Shown: positions 1 through 6,743 of the stretch, in pieces
Position numbering within the stretch: the stretch's first letter is position 1
Layout: each line of letters starts with the position of its first letter
Program-made: the position numbers and the translations under genes
Notes under the pieces: model-generated
What the model was told of the DNA's origin: nothing
What the model saw: the letters and a program-made list of their open reading frames with translations, nothing else
Databases searched by the model: none
Assembly (NCBI GenBank): GCA_026992695.1
Contig: JALWYP010000077.1
Span: 1 to 8,258 of the forward strand
From: Flavobacteriaceae bacterium
GTDB lineage: Bacteria > Bacteroidota > Bacteroidia > Flavobacteriales > Flavobacteriaceae
DNA: 8,258 nucleotides
Direction of reading: 5' to 3'

Positions 1-734
1 GTAATAAAATGTTTGTCTATTATGATGGAGATTATAATCATTTAGAAAAGCAAATCAAAGAAGGAATTGCCAAAATCTATTTGAATTATATGCTATTGGG
101 TTCCAATTTGCAAGAGATGGTTCAAAATGCGGTTCTAATGAATCTACCTCCTTGGTTTGAAAAAGGACTAGTGGCTTATATTGGAGATAATTGGAACTTA
201 AATATTGATGATGAACTTAGAAATGTAATTTTAGATAAACATGATCGTTCTTGTGCCAAACAAATGGAATTTATGCCCAGATTGACAGGTCATGCCATTT
301 GGAATTATATCGCTTTGCATTACGGTAAATCTAATTTGACAAGTATCATTTATTTGACTCGATTGAATCGAAATATCGAAAACAGTATCTATTATGTGTT
401 GGGTATTGATTATCTTACTTTAATAGAAAAAGTGGGGCAATATTATTCAGATAGATATCATGCGGATAGTCTTAATAAAGATACATTCCCAAAGGAAGGT
501 CTATCCATCAAAAACAGATTTGATGTTCCAATTAATAGCTTGAGTTTTAGTCCAAATGGTCGTAAAATGGCTTATGTTACCAATGATATTGGAAAATTTA
601 AAGTGTATATAAAAGATTTTTCTAAATTACGATTTCTTCAATTGATGATTTTCTCGATTGATGATTGGGGATTAAGTATTATTATGATTTATAAATCCCT
701 CATTCCTCACAAACTCACACCTCAAAAATTCTGA
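1..734 (+). pseudogene. Fragment of a TolB-like protein with a peptidase-MA-like domain; 5' end outside the window, C-terminus lost
   Basis: The reading frame is open to the left edge, so the ATG at base 9 is probably internal and the gene starts upstream. Numbering from that ATG, residues 1 to about 150 resemble the later part of a gluzincin (peptidase MA) domain, including LPPWFEKGLVAY at 46-57, the family's usual W-x-x-E/K-G-x-A/V-x-Y helix. Where an HExxH zinc site would be expected the sequence reads KEGIA (17-21), so it is probably not catalytic. Residues about 176-203 (SLSFSPNGRKMAYVTN) form one PD40/WD40-like strand set of the TolB beta-propeller type. Similar flavobacterial proteins, as I recall them, are very large and carry many such repeats. 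Here the resemblance stops near residue 206 (base about 626), followed by about 35 residues of unrelated sequence and a stop. That tail coincides with heptamer repeats, suggesting loss of the 3' part by rearrangement. A genuinely short protein is less likely. The family assignment is from sequence pattern only. Confidence 0.6.
656..676. repeat. Three tandem GATT-type heptamers
   Basis: Three consecutive 7-base units begin with GATT: GATTGAT at 656, GATTGGG at 663 and GATTAAG at 670. A looser ATTGATGATT lies just upstream at 641-650. The tract sits in the non-homologous tail of the truncated TolB-like gene, just after the point where protein similarity ends. It may mark or have caused the breakpoint. 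Confidence 0.5.
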
Positions 735-817
735 ATTCTGAACCCTTAATTCTGAATTAAAAAAGCCTGCCAACTTTAGACTGCTAACTGTGTGCTAAAA
801 CAACTCATTCCTCTTCA
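699..817. repeat. Heptamer-phased degenerate repeat tract between convergent genes
   Basis: Read in steps of seven from base 699, this stretch shows in-phase related units: AATTCTG at 727, 734 and 748 (with the variant AATTAAA at 755), then GCCAACT at 769, TTAGACT at 776 and GCTAACT at 783. The 10-mer CTCATTCCTC occurs at 699-708 and again at 804-813, exactly 105 bases (15 heptamers) apart. The second copy contains the stop codon of the minus-strand acyltransferase. The pattern resembles short tandemly repeated repetitive (STRR) heptamers of bacterial intergenic regions, in eroded form. It separates the TolB-like fragment from the convergent acyltransferase gene. I found no convincing hairpin terminator in it. 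Confidence 0.6.
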
Positions 818-2616
818 TTTCTAAATCCGTATTTGCGTTCCAGTTCGGCTTGAAACTCTTCCATAACAGGTTTAACGGTACTTTCGGGTAGGTCTGCAAT
901 ACGAATGTACATTAAACCGTCTATGGCATTGTTAAATAATGGGTCTACATTAAAAGCCACTACTTTGGCGTTTTGTTTTATGTATTTTTTTATCAATACC
1001 GGAAGTCGTAAACTGCCCGGTTCTACTTCGTCAATTATTTTATCAAATTTATTTAAATCGGCTTGGCTTTCGTCAAAAATAAAATCCTTATCGGCATCTT
1101 TTAATTTAACCTTAAATTCTTTTTTGGGTTTAATATATTGTGCCACGTAGGGATCGTAATAGTTAGATTTCATAAACTCAATCATCAACGATTTTGAAAA
1201 CTCAGAAAACTTATTGCTTATACTTACGCCACCAATAAGGTATTTATGTTCGGGAAAACGTAGGGTGGTATGCACTATTCCTTTCCAGAGCAAAAATAAA
1301 GGCATGGGTTTTTGTTGGTATTGTTTGATAATAAAAGCTCTACCCATTTCAATAGATTTTTGCATCATTGGGTACAATTCAGGTTCAAATCTAAAAAGAT
1401 CTTGAAGGTAAAAACCATCTATCCCGTATTTTGGGAAAATTTTTGAACCCAATCCCATTCGGTATGCTCCGGCAATTAATTTTTCTTTGTTATCCCATAA
1501 AAACATATGGTGGTAATACGCATCAAAACGGTCTAAATCAATCGATTTATTGGTTCCTTCGCCTACTTCTCTAAAGGTAATTTCGCGCAAACGACCTATT
1601 TCTTGAAGAATATTGGGGATGCATTGAGCATCGGCAAGAAATACTTCATAATTTTTGCTTTGTAGCAAACGCTTATTTGTTTCTCTTAGTTTTTCTATTT
1701 CTTTTTCAATTATTTCAACCGGTAACGGATTTACAATCTTTTTTGGAGGTTTCGGAAATTTAATACTCTTTGGAAACGTATTTAACAATTTCTTTTTTTC
1801 AAATTGATTGGCAAGCATATTGGTTTTTTTCCGAAGAAAAGAAGTATACTCTCCCAAATCTTCATATTCCAGTTGGTCTTTTACCAAAATGGGTTTACCT
1901 ATTCGTACTTTTATGATACGTTCTTTCTGTGTTAATAATTCCGAAGGTAATTTAGCCGTTCGCAGGGTGTCACTAATTTTTGCCAACCGGTAAAAAAGCG
2001 GACTGTTTTTTGCGTGAAAATAGATGGGCACCACCGGTACTTGAGCTCTTTTAATTAGCTTCATCGCGGCTTCTTCCCAAGCTTTATCTACGTAGATAGT
2101 TCCTTCTTTACAGGTAGATACTTCTCCGGCAGGAAACACACCTAACGGATGACCCTCTTTTAAGTGTTGCAAGGCATTTTTAAAACCCGAAACACTCGAC
2201 TTTACATCCTTTCTGTTTTCAAACGGATTTACGGGCATTACATAGGGCTTCATAGGCTTAATGCGATGCAATAAAAAATTGGCAATGATTTTATAATCGG
2301 GACGAAGTTCCATTAACAGCTTAAGTAATACAATGCCATCAATGCCTCCCAAAGGATGATTAGAAATAGTAATAAAAGCACCGTTTTTAGGGATGCGTTT
2401 TAAATCTTCTTCAGGGATGTCATACTGAATTTCAAAAGCATCAAGTAGTGAGTTCATAAAGGTTAAATCCTTTAAGTGCTTCCGGTCATCGTAAATTTTA
2501 TTGAGCTTGTTAATTCGTAAAACACGCATTAAAATCCAACCCGCAAAAGTTCCTAAAAAACCTAGTTTTTCAAGATTAACAGCCTTAGCCATTTCTTTTG
2601 CAGTTACTAATCCCAT
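805..2616 (-). CDS. Bifunctional PlsC-like/OlsB-like acyltransferase, candidate ornithine- or glycine-lipid synthase (OlsF-type)
   Basis: This 603-aa protein joins two acyltransferase folds. Residues about 60-270 are a PlsC/LPLAT domain with SNHPLGGIDG at 85-94, FPAGEVS at 161-167 (equivalent of the acceptor-binding FPEGTRS block) and VPVVPIYF at 193-200. Residues about 320-460 look like an OlsB-type GNAT N-acyltransferase (RLREITFREVGEGT near 342-355, then LDRFDAYYHHMFLWD). This order and length match OlsF, which N-acylates and then O-acylates ornithine to make a phosphate-free membrane lipid. The related glycine lipids of Bacteroidetes need the same two activities. The amino-acid head group cannot be told from sequence, so no symbol is given. 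The His-to-Asp spacing is HPLGGID (x5), not the classic HxxxxD. It is the last gene of the minus-strand cluster, 74 bases after the aspartate kinase stop, with its own candidate promoter. The ATG at 2616 follows an A-rich leader without a Shine-Dalgarno motif. It acts at the inner membrane. Confidence 0.85.
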   Translation of the reverse strand: MGLVTAKEMAKAVNLEKLGFLGTFAGWILMRVLRINKLNKIYDDRKHLKDLTFMNSLLDAFEIQYDIPEEDLKRIPKNGAFITISNHPLGGIDGIVLLKLLMELRPDYKIIANFLLHRIKPMKPYVMPVNPFENRKDVKSSVSGFKNALQHLKEGHPLGVFPAGEVSTCKEGTIYVDKAWEEAAMKLIKRAQVPVVPIYFHAKNSPLFYRLAKISDTLRTAKLPSELLTQKERIIKVRIGKPILVKDQLEYEDLGEYTSFLRKKTNMLANQFEKKKLLNTFPKSIKFPKPPKKIVNPLPVEIIEKEIEKLRETNKRLLQSKNYEVFLADAQCIPNILQEIGRLREITFREVGEGTNKSIDLDRFDAYYHHMFLWDNKEKLIAGAYRMGLGSKIFPKYGIDGFYLQDLFRFEPELYPMMQKSIEMGRAFIIKQYQQKPMPLFLLWKGIVHTTLRFPEHKYLIGGVSISNKFSEFSKSLMIEFMKSNYYDPYVAQYIKPKKEFKVKLKDADKDFIFDESQADLNKFDKIIDEVEPGSLRLPVLIKKYIKQNAKVVAFNVDPLFNNAIDGLMYIRIADLPESTVKPVMEEFQAELERKYGFRNEEE

Positions 2617-2663
2617 AGTTTGTTTGTGTTTTTACGCAGGTTGTTTTCTTTTAAAAAACCAAG

Positions 2664-2671
2664 CAAATATA
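2664..2671 (-). promoter_or_regulatory. Candidate Bacteroidetes -7 element for the acyltransferase gene
   Basis: Read on the minus strand, the site is TATATTTG, an exact match to the Bacteroidetes promoter core TAnnTTTG. It lies 47 bases upstream of the acyltransferase ATG, inside the 74-base gap after the aspartate kinase gene. No clear -33 TTG element was found at the expected distance. It would let the lipid gene be transcribed separately from the two genes upstream. Confidence 0.4.
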
Positions 2672-2690
2672 ACTAAAAATAAAACGGTAG

Positions 2691-3947
2691 CTACGCTTCT
2701 TTTACAACCACTTGAATGGTCTCCCTGCTTTCTTGTTTTAGCAGCATCTCTTTGTTTTTTAGTAATGATTTGATTTCTAAAGGAGTGGAATGCCTAACGG
2801 TATATAATGTTACTCCTTCGTTCCAACGCACTTTAAATTGTTCGGTAAGCTTTTGCAATAACTCGGGAAGATGATTAAATTTATTATCGATACACACCGA
2901 AAAACTAATCGCAGAATTTTGAATAAGGTTTACTTTCATTTTATACCTATGCAAAAGATCAAAAATATAACTGATATGATGCTCTGTAATAAACGAAAAA
3001 TCTAACGACGACACCGAAATCAATACTTGATTTTTTTTGAGAATAAAACACGAAACTTCCGGTTGAAGCGTTATGCCTTTCCCTACACATGTACCCTTTG
3101 CTTGAGGGTTTTGAAACGATTTTACGTATAACGGAATTTCTTTTCGTTGCAAAGGCTGCAGTGTTTTAGGATGTATTACCGAAGCTCCGTAAAAAGCTAA
3201 CTCGATAGCTTCTTTGTAGGAGATGTGATGTAATAATATGGGATTTTTAAAATGTCGAGGGTCGGCATTAAGTACTCCCGGAACATCTTTCCAAATTGTT
3301 ACACTTTGTGCATTTAAACAATATGCAAAAATGGCAGCCGTATAATCGCTTCCTTCTCTTCCTAAAGTAGTATTAAAGTGGTGTTCGGGTTCGGCGGCTA
3401 TAAATCCTTGGGTGAGGGTTATACTATTTTGAAGATTTTTTGATTTAATTGCATGACAAGTCTGCTCCCAATTTATTTCGGCTTCCCTGTATTGTGAGTT
3501 GGTAACTAAACATTCTCGCGCATCTAGAAACTTTACAGGAAAATTATTCTCTTTTAAAAAATAATAAATTAGGGTAGTAGAGAGCAATTCGCCATAAGGA
3601 ACTATTTGATCGTAAACAAAATTTTTGTTTGTTGATTTATTGGTTTTTAAAAAAGTGTTTAGTTCTGCAAAAAGAGCCGATATTTTCGTAAATATAGAAT
3701 GGTTTTTCTGAAAAAGTTGTGATGCAATATTAGCATGATAGTTTTGCACTTCAAAAATACTACTTTCTAACAAGGAGGGGTTGTTTAGGTACGCATCTAC
3801 CACCTTTTCAAGTGCATTGGTGGTTTTTCCCATTGCCGAAATTACAATAAGCAAACGGGTATCTTGGGTTTGTTTTAAAACCGTTAATACATTTTTTACT
3901 GCTTCGACATCTTTAATTGATGCCCCGCCAAATTTATATACTTTCAT
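2691..3947 (-). CDS. lysC: Aspartate kinase (monofunctional)
   Basis: Catalyses ATP-dependent phosphorylation of L-aspartate, the first step toward lysine (and diaminopimelate for peptidoglycan), threonine and methionine; cytosolic. The 418-aa protein begins directly with the amino-acid-kinase signature KFGGASIKD (5-13). Further on are VPYGELLST (116-124), TTLGREGSDYTA (193-204), IWKDVPGVLNADPR (218-231) and ELAFYGASVIHPKT (249-262), which together form the nucleotide and aspartate sites. Residues from about 300 to 385 fit the paired ACT regulatory domains (VNLIQNSAISFSVCID, 339-354), so feedback control by an end product such as lysine or threonine is likely. There is no homoserine dehydrogenase fused to the end, so this is the monofunctional class. 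The ATG at 3947 lies inside the 3' end of the upstream acetyltransferase gene (14-base overlap), which implies translational coupling. The symbol is by family; flavobacteria may hold further aspartokinase paralogues. Confidence 0.93.
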   Translation of the reverse strand: MKVYKFGGASIKDVEAVKNVLTVLKQTQDTRLLIVISAMGKTTNALEKVVDAYLNNPSLLESSIFEVQNYHANIASQLFQKNHSIFTKISALFAELNTFLKTNKSTNKNFVYDQIVPYGELLSTTLIYYFLKENNFPVKFLDARECLVTNSQYREAEINWEQTCHAIKSKNLQNSITLTQGFIAAEPEHHFNTTLGREGSDYTAAIFAYCLNAQSVTIWKDVPGVLNADPRHFKNPILLHHISYKEAIELAFYGASVIHPKTLQPLQRKEIPLYVKSFQNPQAKGTCVGKGITLQPEVSCFILKKNQVLISVSSLDFSFITEHHISYIFDLLHRYKMKVNLIQNSAISFSVCIDNKFNHLPELLQKLTEQFKVRWNEGVTLYTVRHSTPLEIKSLLKNKEMLLKQESRETIQVVVKEA

Positions 3948-4422
3948 TGTTTTTTACATACTTTTTTAAAGCCTGTTCATCCATTTGGGCAATATACCAA
4001 TCTTTTAAAACGGTTGCTCCGGTACGTTCATAAAATTTAATGGCGGGCGTATTCCAATTTAACACCGCCCATTCTACTCGTTTTACTTTGTTTTTATAAG
4101 CAAATTTTAATACTTCGGCATACAGTTTTTCGCCAATTCCTTTTCCGCGTAATGCTTCTTTTACAATTAAATCTTCCAGGTGTACCGTACGCCCTTTCCA
4201 TGTTGAAAACCGAAAATAACACAATGCCATTCCTACAATCTCCTTGTTTAACTCGGCAACAAAGCAGGTAAATAAAGGGTTTTTACCAAAACCTTCATTT
4301 TGTAAATCTTCTACCGTTACCACAACGGCATCGGGTTCTTTTTCAAAAACAGCTAGCTCTTTAATTAAATCAAGAATCTGTGCCATATCTTGATTATTGG
4401 CATTTCTAATTATTAATTTCAT
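3934..4422 (-). CDS. GNAT family N-acetyltransferase, SSAT-like (diamine/polyamine or thialysine type)
   Basis: This 162-aa cytosolic enzyme transfers acetyl from acetyl-CoA to an amino group. Its plan follows eukaryotic spermidine/spermine N1-acetyltransferase closely: IRNANNQD at the N-terminus, IKELAVFEK (20-28), HLEDLIV (81-87), the CoA-binding RGKGIG (92-97) and [16 protein letters not shown] (121-136). In the last block Y131 sits where SSAT has its catalytic tyrosine. The substrate is uncertain, because close SSAT relatives include thialysine acetyltransferases. The ATG at 4422 is chosen since the domain begins right after it; an in-frame TTG at 4446 lies in the promoter region and adds nothing conserved. 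It is the first gene of the minus-strand operon, its end overlaps the aspartate kinase start by 14 bases, and it is divergent from the FBPase gene. The neighbour suggests, but does not prove, a link to lysine-like amines. Confidence 0.87.
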   Translation of the reverse strand: MKLIIRNANNQDMAQILDLIKELAVFEKEPDAVVVTVEDLQNEGFGKNPLFTCFVAELNKEIVGMALCYFRFSTWKGRTVHLEDLIVKEALRGKGIGEKLYAEVLKFAYKNKVKRVEWAVLNWNTPAIKFYERTGATVLKDWYIAQMDEQALKKYVKNNESI

Positions 4423-4443
4423 TGTCTTGACAATTTTACGAAA

Positions 4444-4482
4444 CAAATATCGGTTCTATTTCTTAAAAAACTCCGATATTTG
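4444..4482. promoter_or_regulatory. Divergent promoter region with a perfect 10-bp inverted repeat
   Basis: CAAATATCGG at 4444-4453 is the exact reverse complement of CCGATATTTG at 4473-4482, with a 19-base spacer. On each strand the arm reads GATATTTG, seven of eight positions of the Bacteroidetes -7 core TAnnTTTG. It lies 36 bases before the FBPase ATG on the plus strand and 21 bases before the acetyltransferase ATG on the minus strand. The arms could be two back-to-back promoter cores, or half-sites for a dimeric regulator spanning both promoters. No -33 TTG is evident on either side. Confidence 0.45.
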
Positions 4483-4518
4483 CTTAAAATTAACCTTGAA
4501 AAAGCAATTTTTACCACT

Positions 4519-5529
4519 ATGGCTATCCAAAACAAAACCTTAGGAGAGTTTATCATTAACAACCAAAGCGAATTTAAATATTCTTCAGGCGAACTCTCTA
4601 GACTTATTAACTCTATTAGATTAGCCGGCAAAGTGGTAAATCACGAGGTAAATAAAGCCGGATTGGTTGATATTCTAGGAACAGCCGGTGACACAAACAT
4701 TCAAGGTGAAGAACAACAAAAATTAGATGTTTTTGCCAACGAAGCATTTATTAAAACACTTACAAATAGAGAAATAGTTTGCGGAATTGCCAGCGAAGAA
4801 GAAGATGATTTTATCACTATTTCGGGAGGAAACAAAAAAAACGACAACAAGTATGTGGTGCTAATGGATCCTTTAGACGGTTCTTCAAACATAGATGTAA
4901 ATGTATCGGTAGGTACTATTTTTTCGGTTTACAGGCGGGTTACTCCTATTGGTACGCCGGTAACCTTAGAAGATTTTTTACAACCGGGTAATCAACAAGT
5001 TGCTGCAGGTTATATTGTTTACGGAACTTCTACTATGCTGGTTTATACAACAGGGCACGGTGTAAACGGCTTTACGTTAAATCCTGCATTAGGAACCTAC
5101 TATTTATCGCACCCTAACATGAAATTTCCAGAAATTGGAAAAATATACTCGGTTAATGAAGGCAACTATGTACATTTTCCTCAAGGCGTTAAAGACTACA
5201 TAAAATATTGCCAACGCGAAGAAGAAGACAGACCTTATACCTCGCGTTATATTGGCTCTTTGGTTTCCGATTTTCATCGAAATATGATTAAAGGAGGAAT
5301 TTATATTTATCCGAATACGTCTAAAAATCCCGAAGGAAAACTTAGATTGCTTTATGAATGTAACCCTATGGCGTATATTACCGAACAAGCCAACGGAAAG
5401 GCAAGTAATGGTTATACCCGAATTTTAGATATTGTGCCTACCGAGCTACACCAACGGGTTCCTTTTTTCTGTGGAAGCAAAAAAATGGTAGAAAAAGCCG
5501 AAGAATTTATGGCAACATACAAACAATAA
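4519..5529 (+). CDS. fbp: Class 1 fructose-1,6-bisphosphatase
   Basis: Hydrolyses fructose 1,6-bisphosphate to fructose 6-phosphate and phosphate, the committed step of gluconeogenesis; cytosolic, Mg-dependent. The 336-aa length is normal for the family. Visible motifs are ASEEED (91-96, metal-binding glutamates), the signature [10 protein letters not shown] (117-126), [20 protein letters not shown] (a conserved core block) and [15 protein letters not shown] (substrate site). The N-terminal [16 protein letters not shown] and the KYVV pair just before the signature match the AMP-binding positions of vertebrate FBPase, so inhibition by AMP is plausible. The ATG at 4519 is preferred: a TTG at 4480 is in frame but overlaps the inverted repeat and adds 13 unconserved residues. 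It is transcribed divergently from the acetyltransferase gene. The next gene starts 44 bases downstream with its own candidate promoter, so it may be monocistronic. Confidence 0.96.
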   Translation: MAIQNKTLGEFIINNQSEFKYSSGELSRLINSIRLAGKVVNHEVNKAGLVDILGTAGDTNIQGEEQQKLDVFANEAFIKTLTNREIVCGIASEEEDDFITISGGNKKNDNKYVVLMDPLDGSSNIDVNVSVGTIFSVYRRVTPIGTPVTLEDFLQPGNQQVAAGYIVYGTSTMLVYTTGHGVNGFTLNPALGTYYLSHPNMKFPEIGKIYSVNEGNYVHFPQGVKDYIKYCQREEEDRPYTSRYIGSLVSDFHRNMIKGGIYIYPNTSKNPEGKLRLLYECNPMAYITEQANGKASNGYTRILDIVPTELHQRVPFFCGSKKMVEKAEEFMATYKQ

Positions 5530-5540
5530 TTTTTTTTTAT

Positions 5541-5548
5541 TACCTTTA
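5541..5548 (+). promoter_or_regulatory. Candidate -7 element for the GTPase gene cluster
   Basis: TACCTTTA matches TAnnTTTG at seven of eight positions and lies 25 bases before the ATG of the coiled-coil gene, right after a T-rich run that follows the FBPase stop codon. A transcript from here would have a leader of only about 20 bases. No -33 TTG is clear at the expected distance. Confidence 0.3.
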
Positions 5549-5573
5549 CATTACACACATAAAAACCACAACT

Positions 5574-5918
5574 ATGGGCGCAAAAGAAAAGCAAGTCTTA
5601 AACGGAGAGGATCAAGTATCTAAATTAGACGCTATTAAAAACATCATATTTGGCGAAAACATTGCCCAATATGAAAAAGCGTTTAAAGAAGTTAAAACAG
5701 ATATTGATACCAAAAAAGAATTTCTTGAAAATTATATCGACGATGTTAGAAAAGACCTTGAGCAACACATCGATTCGGTTAGCACAGATATAAACATCAG
5801 AATAACAGACCTTGAAAATAAATTAGACGAGAAAGCAGAAAAATTAGATGCGAAAAAGGTAGATAGAAAAACCCTTTCAAAATTGCTTATTTCGCTTGGC
5901 GAAAAAATAGGAAACTAA
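5574..5918 (+). CDS. Small coiled-coil protein, first gene of the GTPase cluster
   Basis: Function not known. This 114-aa, highly charged protein has no signal peptide or membrane segment. A short head is followed by a conserved-looking LDAIKNIIFGENIAQYEKAF (18-37), then a long heptad-rich helix (about 38-95) dense in Lys, Glu and Asp, and a tail KVDRKTLSKLLISLGEKI (95-112). A coiled-coil with an L-x-x-LLFG-type head and a DR-x-x-L-x-x-LL-x-x-L-x-x-x-I tail recalls proteins encoded beside the next gene's family in other phyla; this is from memory and unverified. The gap to the next gene is 12 bases, so co-expression is likely. A role as an oligomeric scaffold for its neighbours is inference. 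Confidence 0.75.
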   Translation: MGAKEKQVLNGEDQVSKLDAIKNIIFGENIAQYEKAFKEVKTDIDTKKEFLENYIDDVRKDLEQHIDSVSTDINIRITDLENKLDEKAEKLDAKKVDRKTLSKLLISLGEKIGN

Positions 5919-5930
5919 TGTTTCTAAAGC

Positions 5931-6743
5931 ATGGAGACCGCCCAAGACAAACTCAATTCGCTTCGAGAAATTCTTCTTACCCAAGACAGAGAGGATATTC
6001 AGCTAATTTTATCTAGACTAGATGAAATTGAGGATTTGTTGCAAACGCAAGAAAAATTATCTAGAAGAGTAACTCCAATTATCGAGCGTGAAATAAAATT
6101 ATTTGAAAAATCCATTCCCGAAACATTAGGACCTACCATCACCAAAACACTTCAAAAACAGATTGCCGAATCTAAAGACCAAGTGGTAGAAGCGTTGTAT
6201 CCCATAATGGGAAAAATGATTAAGCGGTACATACAAAACGAGATAAAAATTTTATCTGAAAAAATTAACAAACAAATTAACCACACCTTTTCGTTTAAAC
6301 GATTTAAACAAAAAATTACTTCGGTTTTCACCGGAGTTAAAGAAAGCGATATTATTATTAGTGATTTAGCCGATGCCACCATACTTCAAGTTTTTGTTAT
6401 CGAAAAAGACTCAGGTATTTTATTGGGTTCTTTTTCTAAAGAAAATACCATTGACCAAGACCTAATTTCAGGAATGTTAACCGCTATTAAAAGTTTTGTT
6501 GAAGACGCTTTTCAAAAAGAACAACAAAATCTGGAGACCATAGAATATGAATTATATAATATTCATATTCAAAATTTTCACACCTACTACATTGCTACCG
6601 TGATTTCAGGAATCTTTACTGAAGCCGACAAAACCCATATTGAAGATGGCATCATTTTAGTAGCTAACAGGATTAATAAAATTAAAAATTTGAAAAATAC
6701 AACTAAAGTTAACGCTGTTTTAAATTCTTATTTTAACTCATGA
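5931..6743 (+). CDS. Protein related to the N-terminal region of OmpA-family envelope proteins, with a possible roadblock/longin-like domain
   Basis: This 270-aa protein has no signal peptide or membrane segment. Residues 1-60 are helical and acidic (LREILLTQDREDI at 11-23). Residues 78-115 hold the block IAESKDQVVEALYPIMGKMI (78-97), which I recognise from the N-terminal part of certain large OmpA-like proteins annotated for envelope biogenesis; the OmpA peptidoglycan domain itself is absent here. Residues about 150-245 show a strand-turn-strand (LQVFVIEKDSGILLGSF, 152-168), a helix (DLISGMLTAIKSFVEDAF, 177-194), further strands (LETIEYELYNIHIQ, YYIATVISG) and a closing helix. That order resembles roadblock/longin folds such as MglB, which bind small GTPases. 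Its stop overlaps the GTPase start by 4 bases (ATGA), supporting a direct partnership. The fold call is inference; the gene itself is certain. Confidence 0.8.
   Translation: METAQDKLNSLREILLTQDREDIQLILSRLDEIEDLLQTQEKLSRRVTPIIEREIKLFEKSIPETLGPTITKTLQKQIAESKDQVVEALYPIMGKMIKRYIQNEIKILSEKINKQINHTFSFKRFKQKITSVFTGVKESDIIISDLADATILQVFVIEKDSGILLGSFSKENTIDQDLISGMLTAIKSFVEDAFQKEQQNLETIEYELYNIHIQNFHTYYIATVISGIFTEADKTHIEDGIILVANRINKIKNLKNTTKVNAVLNSYFNS

Noticed and set aside
699..813. CTCATTCCTC direct repeats as target-site duplications of a small mobile element
   Set aside because: No terminal inverted repeats lie inside them, and both copies are in register with the surrounding heptamers, which explains them better.
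2639..2660. Weak hairpin (GGTT...AACC with A/T pairs) after the aspartate kinase gene
   Set aside because: Only two G-C pairs, one mismatch and no T-run in the right place, so it is not supportable as a terminator.
4423..4446. In-frame TTG start that would extend the SSAT-like acetyltransferase by 8 residues
   Set aside because: It falls on the inverted-repeat arm in the promoter gap, the added residues match nothing in the family, and the ATG at 4422 leads straight into the domain.
4480..4518. In-frame TTG start extending FBPase by 13 residues
   Set aside because: It overlaps the other inverted-repeat arm; the ATG at 4519 gives the usual family length of about 335 residues.
5530..5540. T-run after the FBPase stop as a rho-independent terminator
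   Set aside because: No G/C-rich stem precedes the T-run, so it is more likely part of the AT-rich promoter of the next gene.
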